This document shows positions 15,822 through 24,119 of a stretch of DNA of 64,000 bases, in pieces (the stretch's first letter is position 1; each line of letters opens with the position of its first letter). The DNA is from Hymenobacter lucidus (GTDB taxonomy: Bacteria; Bacteroidota; Bacteroidia; Cytophagales; Hymenobacteraceae). The translations under genes and the position numbers were made by a program. The notes under the pieces were generated by a model. That model worked only from the letters and a program-made list of their open reading frames with translations, was not told the origin of the DNA and ran no database searches. The stretch is taken from the NCBI RefSeq assembly GCF_020447265.1, contig NZ_JAJADR010000002.1, positions 682,001 to 746,000 on the forward strand, in the 5' to 3' direction.

Positions 15822-16580
15822 ATGAAGAAAATCCTACTACACCTCGTAGCCGGTACCGCTACGGTTCTGCTTACCACCCAGTGCGCCTCCACCGCCGAAA
15901 ATGATACGCCGGGCTCCCGCCGGGCTGTGTCTACGGAAACCTCGGCCGCGCGCCTGCCCACGGCTTCGGCCGTAACGGAGGCCTCGGCCGCTACGGCTGC
16001 GCCGGTGGCTACCACCCCCACGGCCAGTACGGCCCCCACGCCGACGATAGTAGAGCCGGCGGCCCGCAAAAACAACGCGGACTACAAAGCCGATATCCGC
16101 ACGGCCGATGCGGCTCTGAAAGCCAAGCCCAAGGATGCCGAGGCGCTGCTGTTGCGGGCCAAGGCCAAAAGCCACCTGAAAGACTACCGCGAGGCCGTGA
16201 CGGACTACAACACGGTGCTGCGCCTGAAGCCTACCAACGCCGAAGCCTACTACAACCGGGGCCTCACACGCCTTAAACTCAAGGAATATACGCCCGCCAT
16301 CAGCGACTTTTCCAAAGCCCTGAAATACCGTCCCGACGATAAGGAGGCCTTTTTCGGCCGGGGCGCGGCTAAGATGCAGCTCTTCAACTTCAAGGGTGCC
16401 ATTCCGGATTTCAGCAAGGCCATCGGCCTCGACAGCGCCTACGCCGATGCCTGGGAGTACCGCGGCATCAGCTACTCCTCCATCAATAAGCCCAAGGAAG
16501 CCAAGCTGGACCTGGAAAAAGCCGCCAAGCTAAACCCCGAAGCCACCAAAAGCCTGCGTCGCTACGCGGGAAAGGAATAG
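15822..16580 (+). CDS. TPR-repeat protein, probably exported
   Basis: A 252-residue protein. The N-terminal hydrophobic segment (LVAGTATVLLTTQC) ends in Cys21, an atypical lipobox (TTQC), so lipidation is possible but uncertain. A low-complexity Ala/Thr/Pro linker (about 25-80) follows. Then come about five tetratricopeptide units (about 85-250), clearest in DAEALLLRAKAKSHLKDYRE, NAEAYYNRGLTRLKLKEYTP and YADAWEYRGISYSSINKPKE. The repeats predict a protein-protein interaction scaffold in the cell envelope. It is convergent with the flavoprotein gene across a dispersed repeat. Confidence 0.85.
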   Translation: MKKILLHLVAGTATVLLTTQCASTAENDTPGSRRAVSTETSAARLPTASAVTEASAATAAPVATTPTASTAPTPTIVEPAARKNNADYKADIRTADAALKAKPKDAEALLLRAKAKSHLKDYREAVTDYNTVLRLKPTNAEAYYNRGLTRLKLKEYTPAISDFSKALKYRPDDKEAFFGRGAAKMQLFNFKGAIPDFSKAIGLDSAYADAWEYRGISYSSINKPKEAKLDLEKAAKLNPEATKSLRRYAGKE

Positions 16581-16623
16581 GTATTGGTTGCTGATTGGTG
16601 ATTATTTTTCGACTCTCCTGCTT

Positions 16624-16792
16624 CATCTGACGTCCGCAGAGCAAAGGGCCTTCCTCGCCTACCCCACTGCAGGCTTTACCAACGTAAAAAGCCTTTTCCT
16701 ACTCGTGCGGGAAAGGGCTTTTCACATTTAATGAATCTTGTCACCCAAGTGAGGGAGGTCCTCTGCTGCACTCCATTTCGCTCAGGATGCCA
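16624..16792. repeat. Dispersed inverted-repeat element with internal terminator (alpha type)
   Basis: The left arm contains GAGCAAAGGGCCTTCCTCGCC; the right arm contains GAGGTCCTCTGCTGCAC and CGCTCAGGATG in the opposite sense. Between them is an AAAAGCC / GGGCTTTT hairpin (about 16685-16730). It shares stretches with 35182-35340 and 44330-44499. It separates the convergent TPR and flavoprotein genes. Confidence 0.75.
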
Positions 16793-16830
16793 ACCGAAAA
16801 AACAATCAACTACCAACAAACAACTATCCT

Positions 16831-18075
16831 CTATTTTCCCCCAAACAACAGCTTCACATAAAACCCCGGCTGGCGGAGCCGCTCGCGCAGATTCAGGTCC
16901 AAGAACATACTGGACAGGGTTTCGGCTAGTGTGGCGTTGTTGGCGGCGCGGTTGGCCACGAAGTTGAACAGAGCCGGGAACTGGAGCAGCCGCTGCAGCC
17001 AGTAACTCAGGCGCAGTTCCTGGCCCAGGCGGTGGTATACGGCCGCGTCGTACTGCTTCAGGAAAGCGGCGCTGGTATCGTTGGCGGCCAGGGCGCGGGT
17101 GGCCCAGTCGGCCGCGTGCCGCCCGCTCACCATGGCGTGGCTGATGCCTTCGCCGGTGAAAGGGTCGATAAGGGAGGCCGCGTCGCCGAGCAGCAAGTAC
17201 CCTTCTCCCGAAATGGCGCGGCGCTTCGAGCCCAGCGGCAGCCCGAAGCCCCGCACCGGCGTGAGACGCGTGGCCGTGCCAAACCGCTCCTGCAGGGCCG
17301 GGTGGGTGGCCAGCATTTCGGCTAGCTTCTCGCGCAGGTTCACTTTTTTGGCCGATACCGCCTGGGTCAGCATGCCCACGCCCACGTTGGCCTGGCCGTT
17401 GGGCAAAGGAAAAATCCAGAGGTAGCCGGGCAGAAAGTCCTTGATGAAGTGCAGCTCGATGAAGTTGTCGGGGCTCAGGCCCGTAACGCCTTCGTAGTAG
17501 GCCCGCACCCCGGCGCAATGGTGCTCGGGCTCCATTATGCGCCCCCCGATCTGGCGGGCAAAGGCCGACTGCGCCCCATTGGCTACCAGCAGCACGTTGG
17601 CCGAGGCTACCGCTTCACCACTAGCGGTGCGCAGCAGCCAACGGCCGTCGGCGGTGCGCTCGTGCTGGGCAATATCGACGCCTTCCAGCAGCTCGATTTC
17701 GGGCTTTTGCCGCGCTTCCCGCACCAGAAAGTCGTCGAAGTCGAGGCGCTTGATGACGTGGCCGGCGGGAGCATCGGTAGCGGCATTATACTTGGGCTTG
17801 AACGGTACCGAGAGGCGGCGGCCATTAGGCGCGAAAAAGTCGATGCCCCAGGATGGGATTTGCGCGGCCGAGGCCGACAGGCGGCTGAGCACCTCGGGGC
17901 CTAGTCGGCGCAGCTCACTGATAACCTTGCCGCTCATACCATCACCGCAGATTTTGTCGCGGGGAAACACGGCCTTGTCGATGAGCAGTACTTGCTGGCC
18001 CGCCTTGGCTAGGTGCAGCGCGGCCGTAGCGCCGCCCGGTCCGGCCCCCAGAATACAGATTTCGACGTGGCGCAT
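16831..18075 (-). CDS. FAD-dependent oxidoreductase, geranylgeranyl-reductase family
   Basis: A 414-residue flavoprotein. The N-terminal dinucleotide fold is VEICILGAGPGGATAALHLAKAG, followed by the family motif FPRDKICGDGMSG (the C-G-D-G signature of geranylgeranyl-reductase-type enzymes). The later FAD motif GYLLLGDAASLIDPFTGEGISHAM is also complete. Members reduce isoprenoid double bonds in lipids or quinones or hydroxylate small substrates; which one applies here cannot be decided. In Bacteroidota similar genes may take part in menaquinone or carotenoid side chemistry, but no such gene is adjacent. It is divergent from fabG across a TTAGTTG-type repeat. Confidence 0.85.
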   Translation of the reverse strand: MRHVEICILGAGPGGATAALHLAKAGQQVLLIDKAVFPRDKICGDGMSGKVISELRRLGPEVLSRLSASAAQIPSWGIDFFAPNGRRLSVPFKPKYNAATDAPAGHVIKRLDFDDFLVREARQKPEIELLEGVDIAQHERTADGRWLLRTASGEAVASANVLLVANGAQSAFARQIGGRIMEPEHHCAGVRAYYEGVTGLSPDNFIELHFIKDFLPGYLWIFPLPNGQANVGVGMLTQAVSAKKVNLREKLAEMLATHPALQERFGTATRLTPVRGFGLPLGSKRRAISGEGYLLLGDAASLIDPFTGEGISHAMVSGRHAADWATRALAANDTSAAFLKQYDAAVYHRLGQELRLSYWLQRLLQFPALFNFVANRAANNATLAETLSSMFLDLNLRERLRQPGFYVKLLFGGK

Positions 18076-18080
18076 TTTAA

Positions 18081-18266
18081 TCAGTTGTTAGTTGCTGGTT
18101 GTTCGTTGTTCGGCTGTTTGGCACCACGAAGCAAGGGCGAAGATGCGGACTTAATCCTGGTTTTAAGCCATTCTACCGACGCAGCACCCACTAGCTACGT
18201 ATGCCACAGCCACCGCTTGGCTTTGCGTAAAAACTAACAACGGACAACTAGCAACTAACAACTAGA
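18081..18266. repeat. TTAGTTG/CAACTAA inverted simple repeat, copy 2
   Basis: The left block (18081-18112) has CAGTTGTTAGTTGC-like units and the right block (about 18232-18266) has AACTAACAAC units in the opposite sense, about 120 bases apart. It fills the promoter region between the divergent flavoprotein and fabG genes. It is related to 5981-6081 and 58197-58292. Confidence 0.6.
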
Positions 18267-18270
18267 ACCC

Positions 18271-18278
18271 TATCTTCG
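18271..18278 (+). promoter_or_regulatory. -7-like box abutting fabG start
   Basis: TATCTTCG (one mismatch to TAnnTTTG) ends only 4 bases before ATG 18283, so the predicted transcript is leaderless. Confidence 0.5.
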
Positions 18279-18282
18279 CCGC

Positions 18283-19032
18283 ATGACGAAACTGCTCGAC
18301 GGAAAAGTGGCCCTCATTACGGGTGCTTCCAAAGGAATTGGCCGCGCCATTGCGGTGTATTTCGCCCAGCTTGGGGCTAATGTGGCATTTACTTACCTCT
18401 CCAGCGTGGAGAAAGGCCAGCAGCTGGAACAGGAGCTGGCCGCCCACGGCACCAAAATCAAAGGCTTCCGCTCCGATGCCTCCGACTACGCCCAGGCCGA
18501 AAAGCTGGTGGAAGACGTGGTAGCCGAGTTCGGCAAGCTCGATATTCTTGTCAACAACGCCGGTATTACCATGGACGGCCTGCTGATGCGCATGAGCGAG
18601 CAGCAGTGGGACCAAGTGCTGGCCGTAAACCTGAAGTCGGTATTCAACCTGACTAAGGCCGCCACCAAGCCCATGATGCGCGCCAAAGCCGGCAGCATCA
18701 TCAACATGACCTCGGTAGTAGGCATCAAGGGCAACGCGGGCCAGGCCAACTACGCCGCTTCCAAAGCCGGTATCATCGGCTTCACCAAGTCGGTAGCCCT
18801 GGAGCTGGGCTCGCGCAACATCCGCTGCAACGCCATTGCCCCCGGCTTCATCGAAACTGAAATGACCGGCGAGCTGGACCAGAAAGTGGTGGAAGAGTGG
18901 CGCAAAGCCATTCCGCTCAAGCGCGGCGGCACGCCCGAAGACGTGGCCAAAGCCACCGCCTTCCTCGCCTCCGACGACAGCAGCTACATCAGCGGCCAGG
19001 TGCTGCAAGTGGATGGCGGCATGCTGACGTAA
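18283..19032 (+). CDS. fabG: 3-oxoacyl-[acyl-carrier-protein] reductase
   Basis: A 249-residue classical short-chain dehydrogenase. The NADPH-binding motif ALITGASKGIGRAIA, the NNAGIT motif and the catalytic Ser-Tyr-Lys set (INMTSVVG, then NYAASKAGIIGFTKS) are all present. The C-terminal substrate segment IAPGFIETEMT and SYISGQVLQVDGGM match FabG closely. It performs the first reduction of the fatty-acid elongation cycle in the cytoplasm. Other fab genes are not next to it, so it is unlinked here. It is followed by a long palindrome. Confidence 0.93.
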   Translation: MTKLLDGKVALITGASKGIGRAIAVYFAQLGANVAFTYLSSVEKGQQLEQELAAHGTKIKGFRSDASDYAQAEKLVEDVVAEFGKLDILVNNAGITMDGLLMRMSEQQWDQVLAVNLKSVFNLTKAATKPMMRAKAGSIINMTSVVGIKGNAGQANYAASKAGIIGFTKSVALELGSRNIRCNAIAPGFIETEMTGELDQKVVEEWRKAIPLKRGGTPEDVAKATAFLASDDSSYISGQVLQVDGGMLT

Positions 19033-19063
19033 GAAGCCAAGGTCAGACGAAATCACCACTAAT

Positions 19064-19160
19064 AGCACGTCATGCTGAGCTTGCCGAAGCAGCTCTCCCG
19101 CAGTAGTAACTAAATTACTTTGGCGAGAGAGCTGCTTCGGCAAGCTCAGCATGACGTGCT
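19064..19160. repeat. Inverted repeat, 34-bp perfect arms, 3' of fabG
   Basis: Arms 19064-19097 and 19127-19160 are exact reverse complements around a 29-base loop, and T residues follow. Each arm contains GTCATGCTGAGCTTGCCGAA. The GTCAT..GAGC end is shared with the other dispersed elements. It probably terminates fabG transcription. Confidence 0.9.
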
Positions 19161-19184
19161 TTTTGATAGGTTATTCCCATTCTC

Positions 19185-19856
19185 ATGAAGCCTCGCCTGC
19201 TGCTGTTTCTGCTGCCATTGCTGCTGGTGGCATTTCTGGCCTACCCCCGTCTGCACCGCCGCTACGTGCGCCTGCAGGCCGGCCGCCACGCTGCCACGGT
19301 AGTTGCGGACGCCGCGCCCCGCCTCCACGACGGCGACCTTATTTTTCAGACTTCGCAGTCGGCGCAGAGCCAGGCCATTCAGCTGGCTACCAAGTCGCCC
19401 TACAGCCACTGCGGCATCCTGTTTCGGCGGGGTCGGGAGTGGCGTGTGTTCGAGGCCGTGCAGCCGGTAAGTGAAACGTCATTGGCCAAGTGGATAGCTC
19501 GGGGCAAATACGGCCACTTCGTGGTAAAGCGCCTGCGCGACGCCGAAACCGTGCTGACACCCGCCGTGTTGGAGCGCCTGCAAGCCGCCGGCCGGCAGTA
19601 CCAGGGCAAGAGTTACGACCTCTATTTCGGCTGGAGCGACGAGCGAATTTACTGCTCGGAGCTGCTCTGGAAGATGTACAAAACTGCCACCGGCCGCGAA
19701 ATCGGGCAGCTCCAGACCCTGCGCGAGTTTGATTTGAGCCACCCAGCCGTGCAGGCCAAGATGCGGGAGCGGTACGGCAAGAATATTCCGCTGGATGAAA
19801 AGGTTATTTCCCCGGTGCGGATGCTGGAGAGTGAAGAGTTAGTGACGGTACGGTAG
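19185..19856 (+). CDS. YiiX/YebB-like permuted papain-fold hydrolase
   Basis: A 223-residue protein. An N-terminal hydrophobic segment (LLLFLLPLLLVAFLAY) anchors or exports it. The YiiX-like catalytic set is present in permuted order: LHDGDLIFQTSQSAQSQAI, then SPYSHCGILF with His75, and RIYCSELLWKMY with Cys157 as probable nucleophile. Members of the NlpC/P60 superfamily of this type are amidases or peptidases acting on lipid or cell-wall substrates, so an envelope role is likely. It is a single gene between the fabG palindrome and a convergent phosphatase. Confidence 0.85.
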   Translation: MKPRLLLFLLPLLLVAFLAYPRLHRRYVRLQAGRHAATVVADAAPRLHDGDLIFQTSQSAQSQAIQLATKSPYSHCGILFRRGREWRVFEAVQPVSETSLAKWIARGKYGHFVVKRLRDAETVLTPAVLERLQAAGRQYQGKSYDLYFGWSDERIYCSELLWKMYKTATGREIGQLQTLREFDLSHPAVQAKMRERYGKNIPLDEKVISPVRMLESEELVTVR

Positions 19857-19869
19857 GGCTGCACAATGG

Positions 19870-20451
19870 CTAAACAAGCTTCTGCCAGCCCCGCTTTTCA
19901 ATAGTTCTGACGTTTACTACATCCTTCAAAGTCGCCAGATATTTAGTGAGGCTTAGCAGTTCATTGTCGTCCAGTTGGCCCGTATAAGCCACCGGGTAAA
20001 TGGCATTGCCATAGTTGCTCAACACCTTGAAAGGCGTATCATCAACTATTAATACCCGTTGCAGATCATACCCTAGCCGCCGCACTTTCTTAAGCCGCTT
20101 GGCATATTCATACTGGCTTGAGTAATCGAGATTATAGAATCCAAACTCGTCGGTGTAGGGTACCAAAGCGGGTGTGCAGCGGCTTCTGCCCCAGACAAAC
20201 TCTAGCTGTATGTCGGCCGGGAATATCTCTTTTACTATTTGCTGCACGTAATCGTCGCTGGCCGACGACCACACGGCGAGCCGGAAATGCTGCGCGCAGT
20301 AGCGGATGAATCCATCCAAGTAAGGCCGCTTGTAGACGTAGTAATGGTATAGCTGGAAGTCAAAATCGGGACGCAGCTCTCTGGCAGAAGCGTGAATCAG
20401 GGTTTCGTCTAAGTCCAGTATCAGAAGTATTTCTTTACCCACAGCATTCAT
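19870..20451 (-). CDS. NIF/FCP1-like HAD phosphatase
   Basis: A 193-residue HAD-superfamily protein of the FCP1/SCP (NIF) subgroup. The nucleophile motif is LLILDLDETLIHAS (DxDxT), motif II is LAVWSSASDDYV and motif III/IV is VLIVDDTPFK. In eukaryotes the group dephosphorylates RNA polymerase II tails; bacterial members have unknown substrates. The YYVYKRPYLDGFIRYC segment is also typical of the subgroup. The gene is less GC-rich than its neighbours, which hints at later acquisition. It is convergent with the hydrolase gene, with 13 bases between them. Confidence 0.88.
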   Translation of the reverse strand: MNAVGKEILLILDLDETLIHASARELRPDFDFQLYHYYVYKRPYLDGFIRYCAQHFRLAVWSSASDDYVQQIVKEIFPADIQLEFVWGRSRCTPALVPYTDEFGFYNLDYSSQYEYAKRLKKVRRLGYDLQRVLIVDDTPFKVLSNYGNAIYPVAYTGQLDDNELLSLTKYLATLKDVVNVRTIEKRGWQKLV

Positions 20452-20569
20452 ATCAAGTAATCAAAATTACCCCAATTACTAACGGAACACTATTCATTGC
20501 CGAAGCTGTAATTTCGCCAGCAGTACTGCTTTGCGCTGATCTCCCGGCCCAAAGGAGCAACTTCCCGGC

Positions 20570-20577
20570 TATCTTCG
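20570..20577 (+). promoter_or_regulatory. -7-like box for vWA gene
   Basis: TATCTTCG, one mismatch to TAnnTTTG, 33 bases before the TTG start at 20610. It supports a start near that codon because the frame stays open further upstream. Confidence 0.4.
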
Positions 20578-20609
20578 GGGTTCTTAGTGCTCAATTCTTC
20601 GCTCTGCCT

Positions 20610-22685
20610 TTGCTGTCCACCGCTGCTTCTCCCTGGTTAATTCTGCTGTGCCTGGCCGTGGGCGCGGGTTATGCGGCCCTGTTGTATTCGGCTAAAGCTC
20701 CCTGGAGCAAGCCGGTAAACTACGCCCTGGCCGCCCTGCGCTTCACGGTGGTGAGCTTTCTGTGCTTTCTGCTGCTCTCGCCCTTCATCAAAACGACCAG
20801 CACCACCACCGAAAAGCCCACCATCGTGCTGGCGGTGGATAACTCCCAGTCGGTGGGGCTCTTTACGCCCCCGGCGGTACTAAGCCAGACGACAACTGGC
20901 ATCGCGCAGCTGGCTACCGCGCTACGTGGCAAGGGCTTCGAGGTCGAAACCCGTACGCTCAGCTCCGGCACCCGCCCGGCCCGGCCCGATTCCCTGCGCT
21001 TCCAGGCTCCCGCTTCTGATATTGATGGGCTGCTCACCGGCATCGAGGAAAGTTACGAGGGGCGCAATCTGGCCGGTGTGGTACTCGTCTCGGATGGCAT
21101 CGTGAATCAGGGCCGCAGCCCGGTGTACTCCGAGTTCCAGTTCCCGATTTACAGCGTGGCCGTGGGCGACACTCTGCCCAAGAAAGACGTGCGCCTGGCC
21201 CAACTCACCTACAACCGCGTGGCCTTCAGCGGCAACCGGTTCCCGATTGAGGCCGAAATCGACTACAGCGGCTTTAGCAGCGGGGATGCTTCGGTGCAGC
21301 TGCGCGAAAACGGTCGGGTGCTCGAAACCCGCCGCGTGCCGCTCACCGGTAGCCGGCGCAGCCAGAAAACCTCCTTTCTGCTCACGGCCAACGCGCCCGG
21401 CAAACACCGCTACGAAGTGGTAGTGCAGCCCCTAGCCGGCGAATTCACGACGCTCAACAACAGCAAAAGTGCCTACCTCGAAGTGGTAAAAGGCAAGCTG
21501 CGCGTGCTGCTGGCCGGCGCCGCACCCCACCCCGACCTGAAAGCCCTACGCGCTGCCATTCAGCAAAACGACAACTTCGCCCTGACCACCTACCTGCCCG
21601 GTATTACGCCACTGCCGGCCCAAAACTACGACGTGGCTATTCTGCACCAGCTGCCCGCCCAGGGTGGCGTGGGCGCCGAGGTGCTGGCGGCCGTGAAAAG
21701 CCGCCGCATCCCGACCTTCTACATCGTGGGGGCTCAGTCCGATTTCAACGCTTACAACTCCTTCGGAACCGGCCTCACCATTACGCCCCGCGGCTCCCAG
21801 ACCGACGAGGTAACGCCCCTACTGAACCCGGCTTTTTCGCGCTTCACTTTCGAGGAAGACGCGCTACGGCGTTTCGCGGCGTATCCGCCCACGGCCGTGC
21901 CCTTTGGAGATTTGCGGGTGAATGGCGGCGCCGAAGTAGCGTTGTACCAGCAGGTGGGCCGGCTCAAAACGCGCAAGCCGCTGCTGGTGCTCGGGGGCGT
22001 GCCAGCCCAGCGCCAGGCCACACTGCTCACCGACGGCAGCTGGCAGTGGCGCCTGCAGGAAGCCGCCGACCACAACGACCGGCCCGAGGCCTATGACCGG
22101 CTCATCATCCGGACGCTGCAGCTGCTTACGGCCAATGCCAACAAGAAGCGCCTCGACGTATACCCCACCCAGGACGCGTTCAGCACCGCCGACGACGTGA
22201 CGTTCGGGGCCGAAACCTACAACACTATTTTCGAGCGAATCTACGGCCAGCAAATCAAGCTGGCCCTGACGGATGAGCAGAACCGAACCCGCACCTTCAG
22301 CTTTACCAATAGCGAGGATGGTGCCCCGCTGCACCTGGGTGCCCTGCCCGGCGGCCTCTACCGCTACTCGGCCAGCGCCACGCTCGGTGGCCAGCCCCAG
22401 CAAGACCGAGGCGAATTGTTAGTGCAGGAGCAGCAGCTCGAAACCCTCGAAGCCCGCGCCGACCATAACCTGCTCTACCAACTGGCCCGTCGCAGCGGCT
22501 CGCGCCTGTATTACCCAGGCCAGTTTGCCCAGCTTACCCAGGATATTCAGAAGGCCAACGCCAAGCCCGTGCTCTACACCCAGGAGGATCTGAAGGACCT
22601 GATTAACCTGAAATGGCTGTTTTTCCTGCTCCTGGCACTGATTACGGCCGAGTGGGCTACCCGCAAGTATTCGGGCGGCATCTAA
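20610..22685 (+). CDS. Membrane-anchored von Willebrand factor A protein
   Basis: A 691-residue protein starting at a TTG; no ATG or GTG is suitably placed. Two N-terminal membrane helices (about 8-27 and 37-60) precede a vWA domain with a complete MIDAS motif D77-N-S79-Q-S81. A long, mostly beta-structured periplasmic-type region follows (about 250-640). A final helix (about 662-682, LKWLFFLLLALITAEW) returns to the membrane. This layout matches vWA/glutamine-amidotransferase-like membrane proteins of Bacteroidota, thought to help in envelope or protein-complex assembly. No BatA/BatB or MoxR neighbours are present, so the partner is unknown. Confidence 0.82.
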   Translation: MLSTAASPWLILLCLAVGAGYAALLYSAKAPWSKPVNYALAALRFTVVSFLCFLLLSPFIKTTSTTTEKPTIVLAVDNSQSVGLFTPPAVLSQTTTGIAQLATALRGKGFEVETRTLSSGTRPARPDSLRFQAPASDIDGLLTGIEESYEGRNLAGVVLVSDGIVNQGRSPVYSEFQFPIYSVAVGDTLPKKDVRLAQLTYNRVAFSGNRFPIEAEIDYSGFSSGDASVQLRENGRVLETRRVPLTGSRRSQKTSFLLTANAPGKHRYEVVVQPLAGEFTTLNNSKSAYLEVVKGKLRVLLAGAAPHPDLKALRAAIQQNDNFALTTYLPGITPLPAQNYDVAILHQLPAQGGVGAEVLAAVKSRRIPTFYIVGAQSDFNAYNSFGTGLTITPRGSQTDEVTPLLNPAFSRFTFEEDALRRFAAYPPTAVPFGDLRVNGGAEVALYQQVGRLKTRKPLLVLGGVPAQRQATLLTDGSWQWRLQEAADHNDRPEAYDRLIIRTLQLLTANANKKRLDVYPTQDAFSTADDVTFGAETYNTIFERIYGQQIKLALTDEQNRTRTFSFTNSEDGAPLHLGALPGGLYRYSASATLGGQPQQDRGELLVQEQQLETLEARADHNLLYQLARRSGSRLYYPGQFAQLTQDIQKANAKPVLYTQEDLKDLINLKWLFFLLLALITAEWATRKYSGGI

Positions 22686-22688
22686 ATC

Positions 22689-22774
22689 TGTAACACGAAG
22701 TTCCACTTCGCGGGTCGTTGAACGGCAGTCGTGCTTAGTAAACAACGGCTCGCGAAGGGAAACTTCGCGTTACA
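22689..22774. repeat. GTAAC-ended inverted repeat
   Basis: The left arm starts TGTAACACGAAGTTCC (22689) and the right arm ends AACTTCGCGTTACA (22774); the outer 24 bases pair with three mismatches. It lies between the vWA gene and the lipoprotein gene. This is a different family from the GTCAT elements. Confidence 0.7.
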
Positions 22775-22793
22775 CCCTTTCTTTACTTTTACT

Positions 22794-23192
22794 ATGAAAT
22801 ACGGGTTCTTCTTTCTCGCCTCCCTGCTCATTGCCTGCACTTCCTCGCCCGAAAAGAAGGCCGAGGCCGCCGTGGCCGAATATGTGAGCAACCGCCTCGT
22901 CGACCCGCACTACTACCGCCCCGGCCCGTTTGAAACCAAGCCCTACACCCGTCAGGATTCGGTGGCGTATCTGGCCGGCATTGCCCAACTTAATGCGGAC
23001 AGCACCACCGCCAAACCAGGCACCGCACCGAAAGTAGCGCAAGGCGGCGCGCAGATTGGTACCTTTGTGCGCCACGCCTACCAGGAGCACACCAAAGCCG
23101 GCGACATCCGCCGCGACAGTGGCGAGTTTGTGGTATACCCCAGCGGCGAGGTGGTGCAGCTCATTCCAAGTTACCGGCTCGGGCCACGCTAA
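22794..23192 (+). CDS. Small lipoprotein, unknown
   Basis: A 132-residue lipoprotein from ATG 22794; the open frame extends upstream through the repeat, but the signal peptide begins here (MKYGFFFLASLLIACTSS, Cys15 lipobox LIAC). The mature part has a conserved-looking C-terminal strand pair (GEFVVYPSGEVVQLIPSYR). Family not recognised. It lies upstream of the pseudouridine synthase gene with about 50 bases between, possibly in one transcript. Confidence 0.7.
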   Translation: MKYGFFFLASLLIACTSSPEKKAEAAVAEYVSNRLVDPHYYRPGPFETKPYTRQDSVAYLAGIAQLNADSTTAKPGTAPKVAQGGAQIGTFVRHAYQEHTKAGDIRRDSGEFVVYPSGEVVQLIPSYRLGPR

Positions 23193-23240
23193 GTGTGGTG
23201 CCCTTTTTTCTGATTTCCCTTACCCCAAGTTTTTACCCTG

Positions 23241-24119
23241 ATGCGCTACGTTCTCGTCAACAAACCCTTCGAAGTTCTCACCCAATTTACCGACGAGAAC
23301 GGCCGCGCTACGCTCAAGGATTTCGTGCCCGTTCCCGGCGTCTACCCCGTCGGCCGCCTCGACTACGACAGTGAGGGCCTCGTGCTGCTCACCGACGACA
23401 AGGGCCTGCAGCACCGTCTCTCGGAGCCCCGCTACAAAGTGCCAAAAACCTACCTGGTGCAAGTAGAAGGCCTGCCCACCGAGGAAGCCCTGGCCAACCT
23501 GCGCCGCGGCGTCGACATCAAAACCAGCTACACCGCACCCGCCGAAGCCGAACTGCTGCCCGAGCCGCCCGCCGATATGTGGGAGCGGAGCAAGCCCGTG
23601 CGCTTCCGGGCTGCTATTCCTACCTCGTGGCTGAAAATCACGATTTCGCAGGGCATGAACCGGCAGGTGCGCAAGATGACGGCCGCCGTGGGCTTCCCCA
23701 CCCTGCGCCTCGTGCGCATCCAGATTGCCCACCTGCCCATTGCGGGCCTGGCCCCCGGCCAGTGGCGCGAGCTGACCGAAGCCGAAGCCGCCAAGCTGCG
23801 CTCGGCCTACTCGGCCACCAAAATGCCCGGCGAGCGGACTGTAGGCTCAAAAACGGATGCTGCCGCCGCTGCTAAGCCTGCCGGTGCACCCCGGCCCACC
23901 GGAACGAAACCAGCTGGAACCCGGCCCGCCGGTGCCCGCCCGGCAGCAGGCAAAGCCACTGGCGCGGGCAAACCAGCCGCAGCCGGCAAAGCTGGCCGCT
24001 TCAGCGACTCTGCCGACAAGCCCAAGGGCAAAGGCGGTTTCAAGCCGGCCGGTGGCGGCGCGGGCCGCAAAGCCGGACCCGACCGTAGTGCCGGCGGTGG
24101 CCGCAACTCGGGCCGCTAG
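23241..24119 (+). CDS. RluE-like rRNA pseudouridine synthase with low-complexity tail
   Basis: A 292-residue protein. Residues 1 to about 190 form an RsuA/RluE-type synthase: start MRYVLVNKPFEVLTQFTD, catalytic VGRLDYDSEGLVLLT with the conserved Asp, KTYLVQVEG, and the ISQGMNRQVRKMTAAVG motif. It lacks the N-terminal S4 domain, as RluE does. The E. coli enzyme modifies U2457 of 23S rRNA. After about residue 195 comes a roughly 95-residue Ala/Gly/Pro/Lys-rich basic tail that is probably disordered and could bind RNA. The stop overlaps the GTG of the next gene (TAGTG). Confidence 0.88.
   Translation: MRYVLVNKPFEVLTQFTDENGRATLKDFVPVPGVYPVGRLDYDSEGLVLLTDDKGLQHRLSEPRYKVPKTYLVQVEGLPTEEALANLRRGVDIKTSYTAPAEAELLPEPPADMWERSKPVRFRAAIPTSWLKITISQGMNRQVRKMTAAVGFPTLRLVRIQIAHLPIAGLAPGQWRELTEAEAAKLRSAYSATKMPGERTVGSKTDAAAAAKPAGAPRPTGTKPAGTRPAGARPAAGKATGAGKPAAAGKAGRFSDSADKPKGKGGFKPAGGGAGRKAGPDRSAGGGRNSGR

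Noticed and set aside
16624-16792. Dispersed elements as CRISPR or insertion sequences
   Set aside because: There is no regular repeat-spacer array and no open frame inside; the structure is a single inverted repeat with a hairpin.
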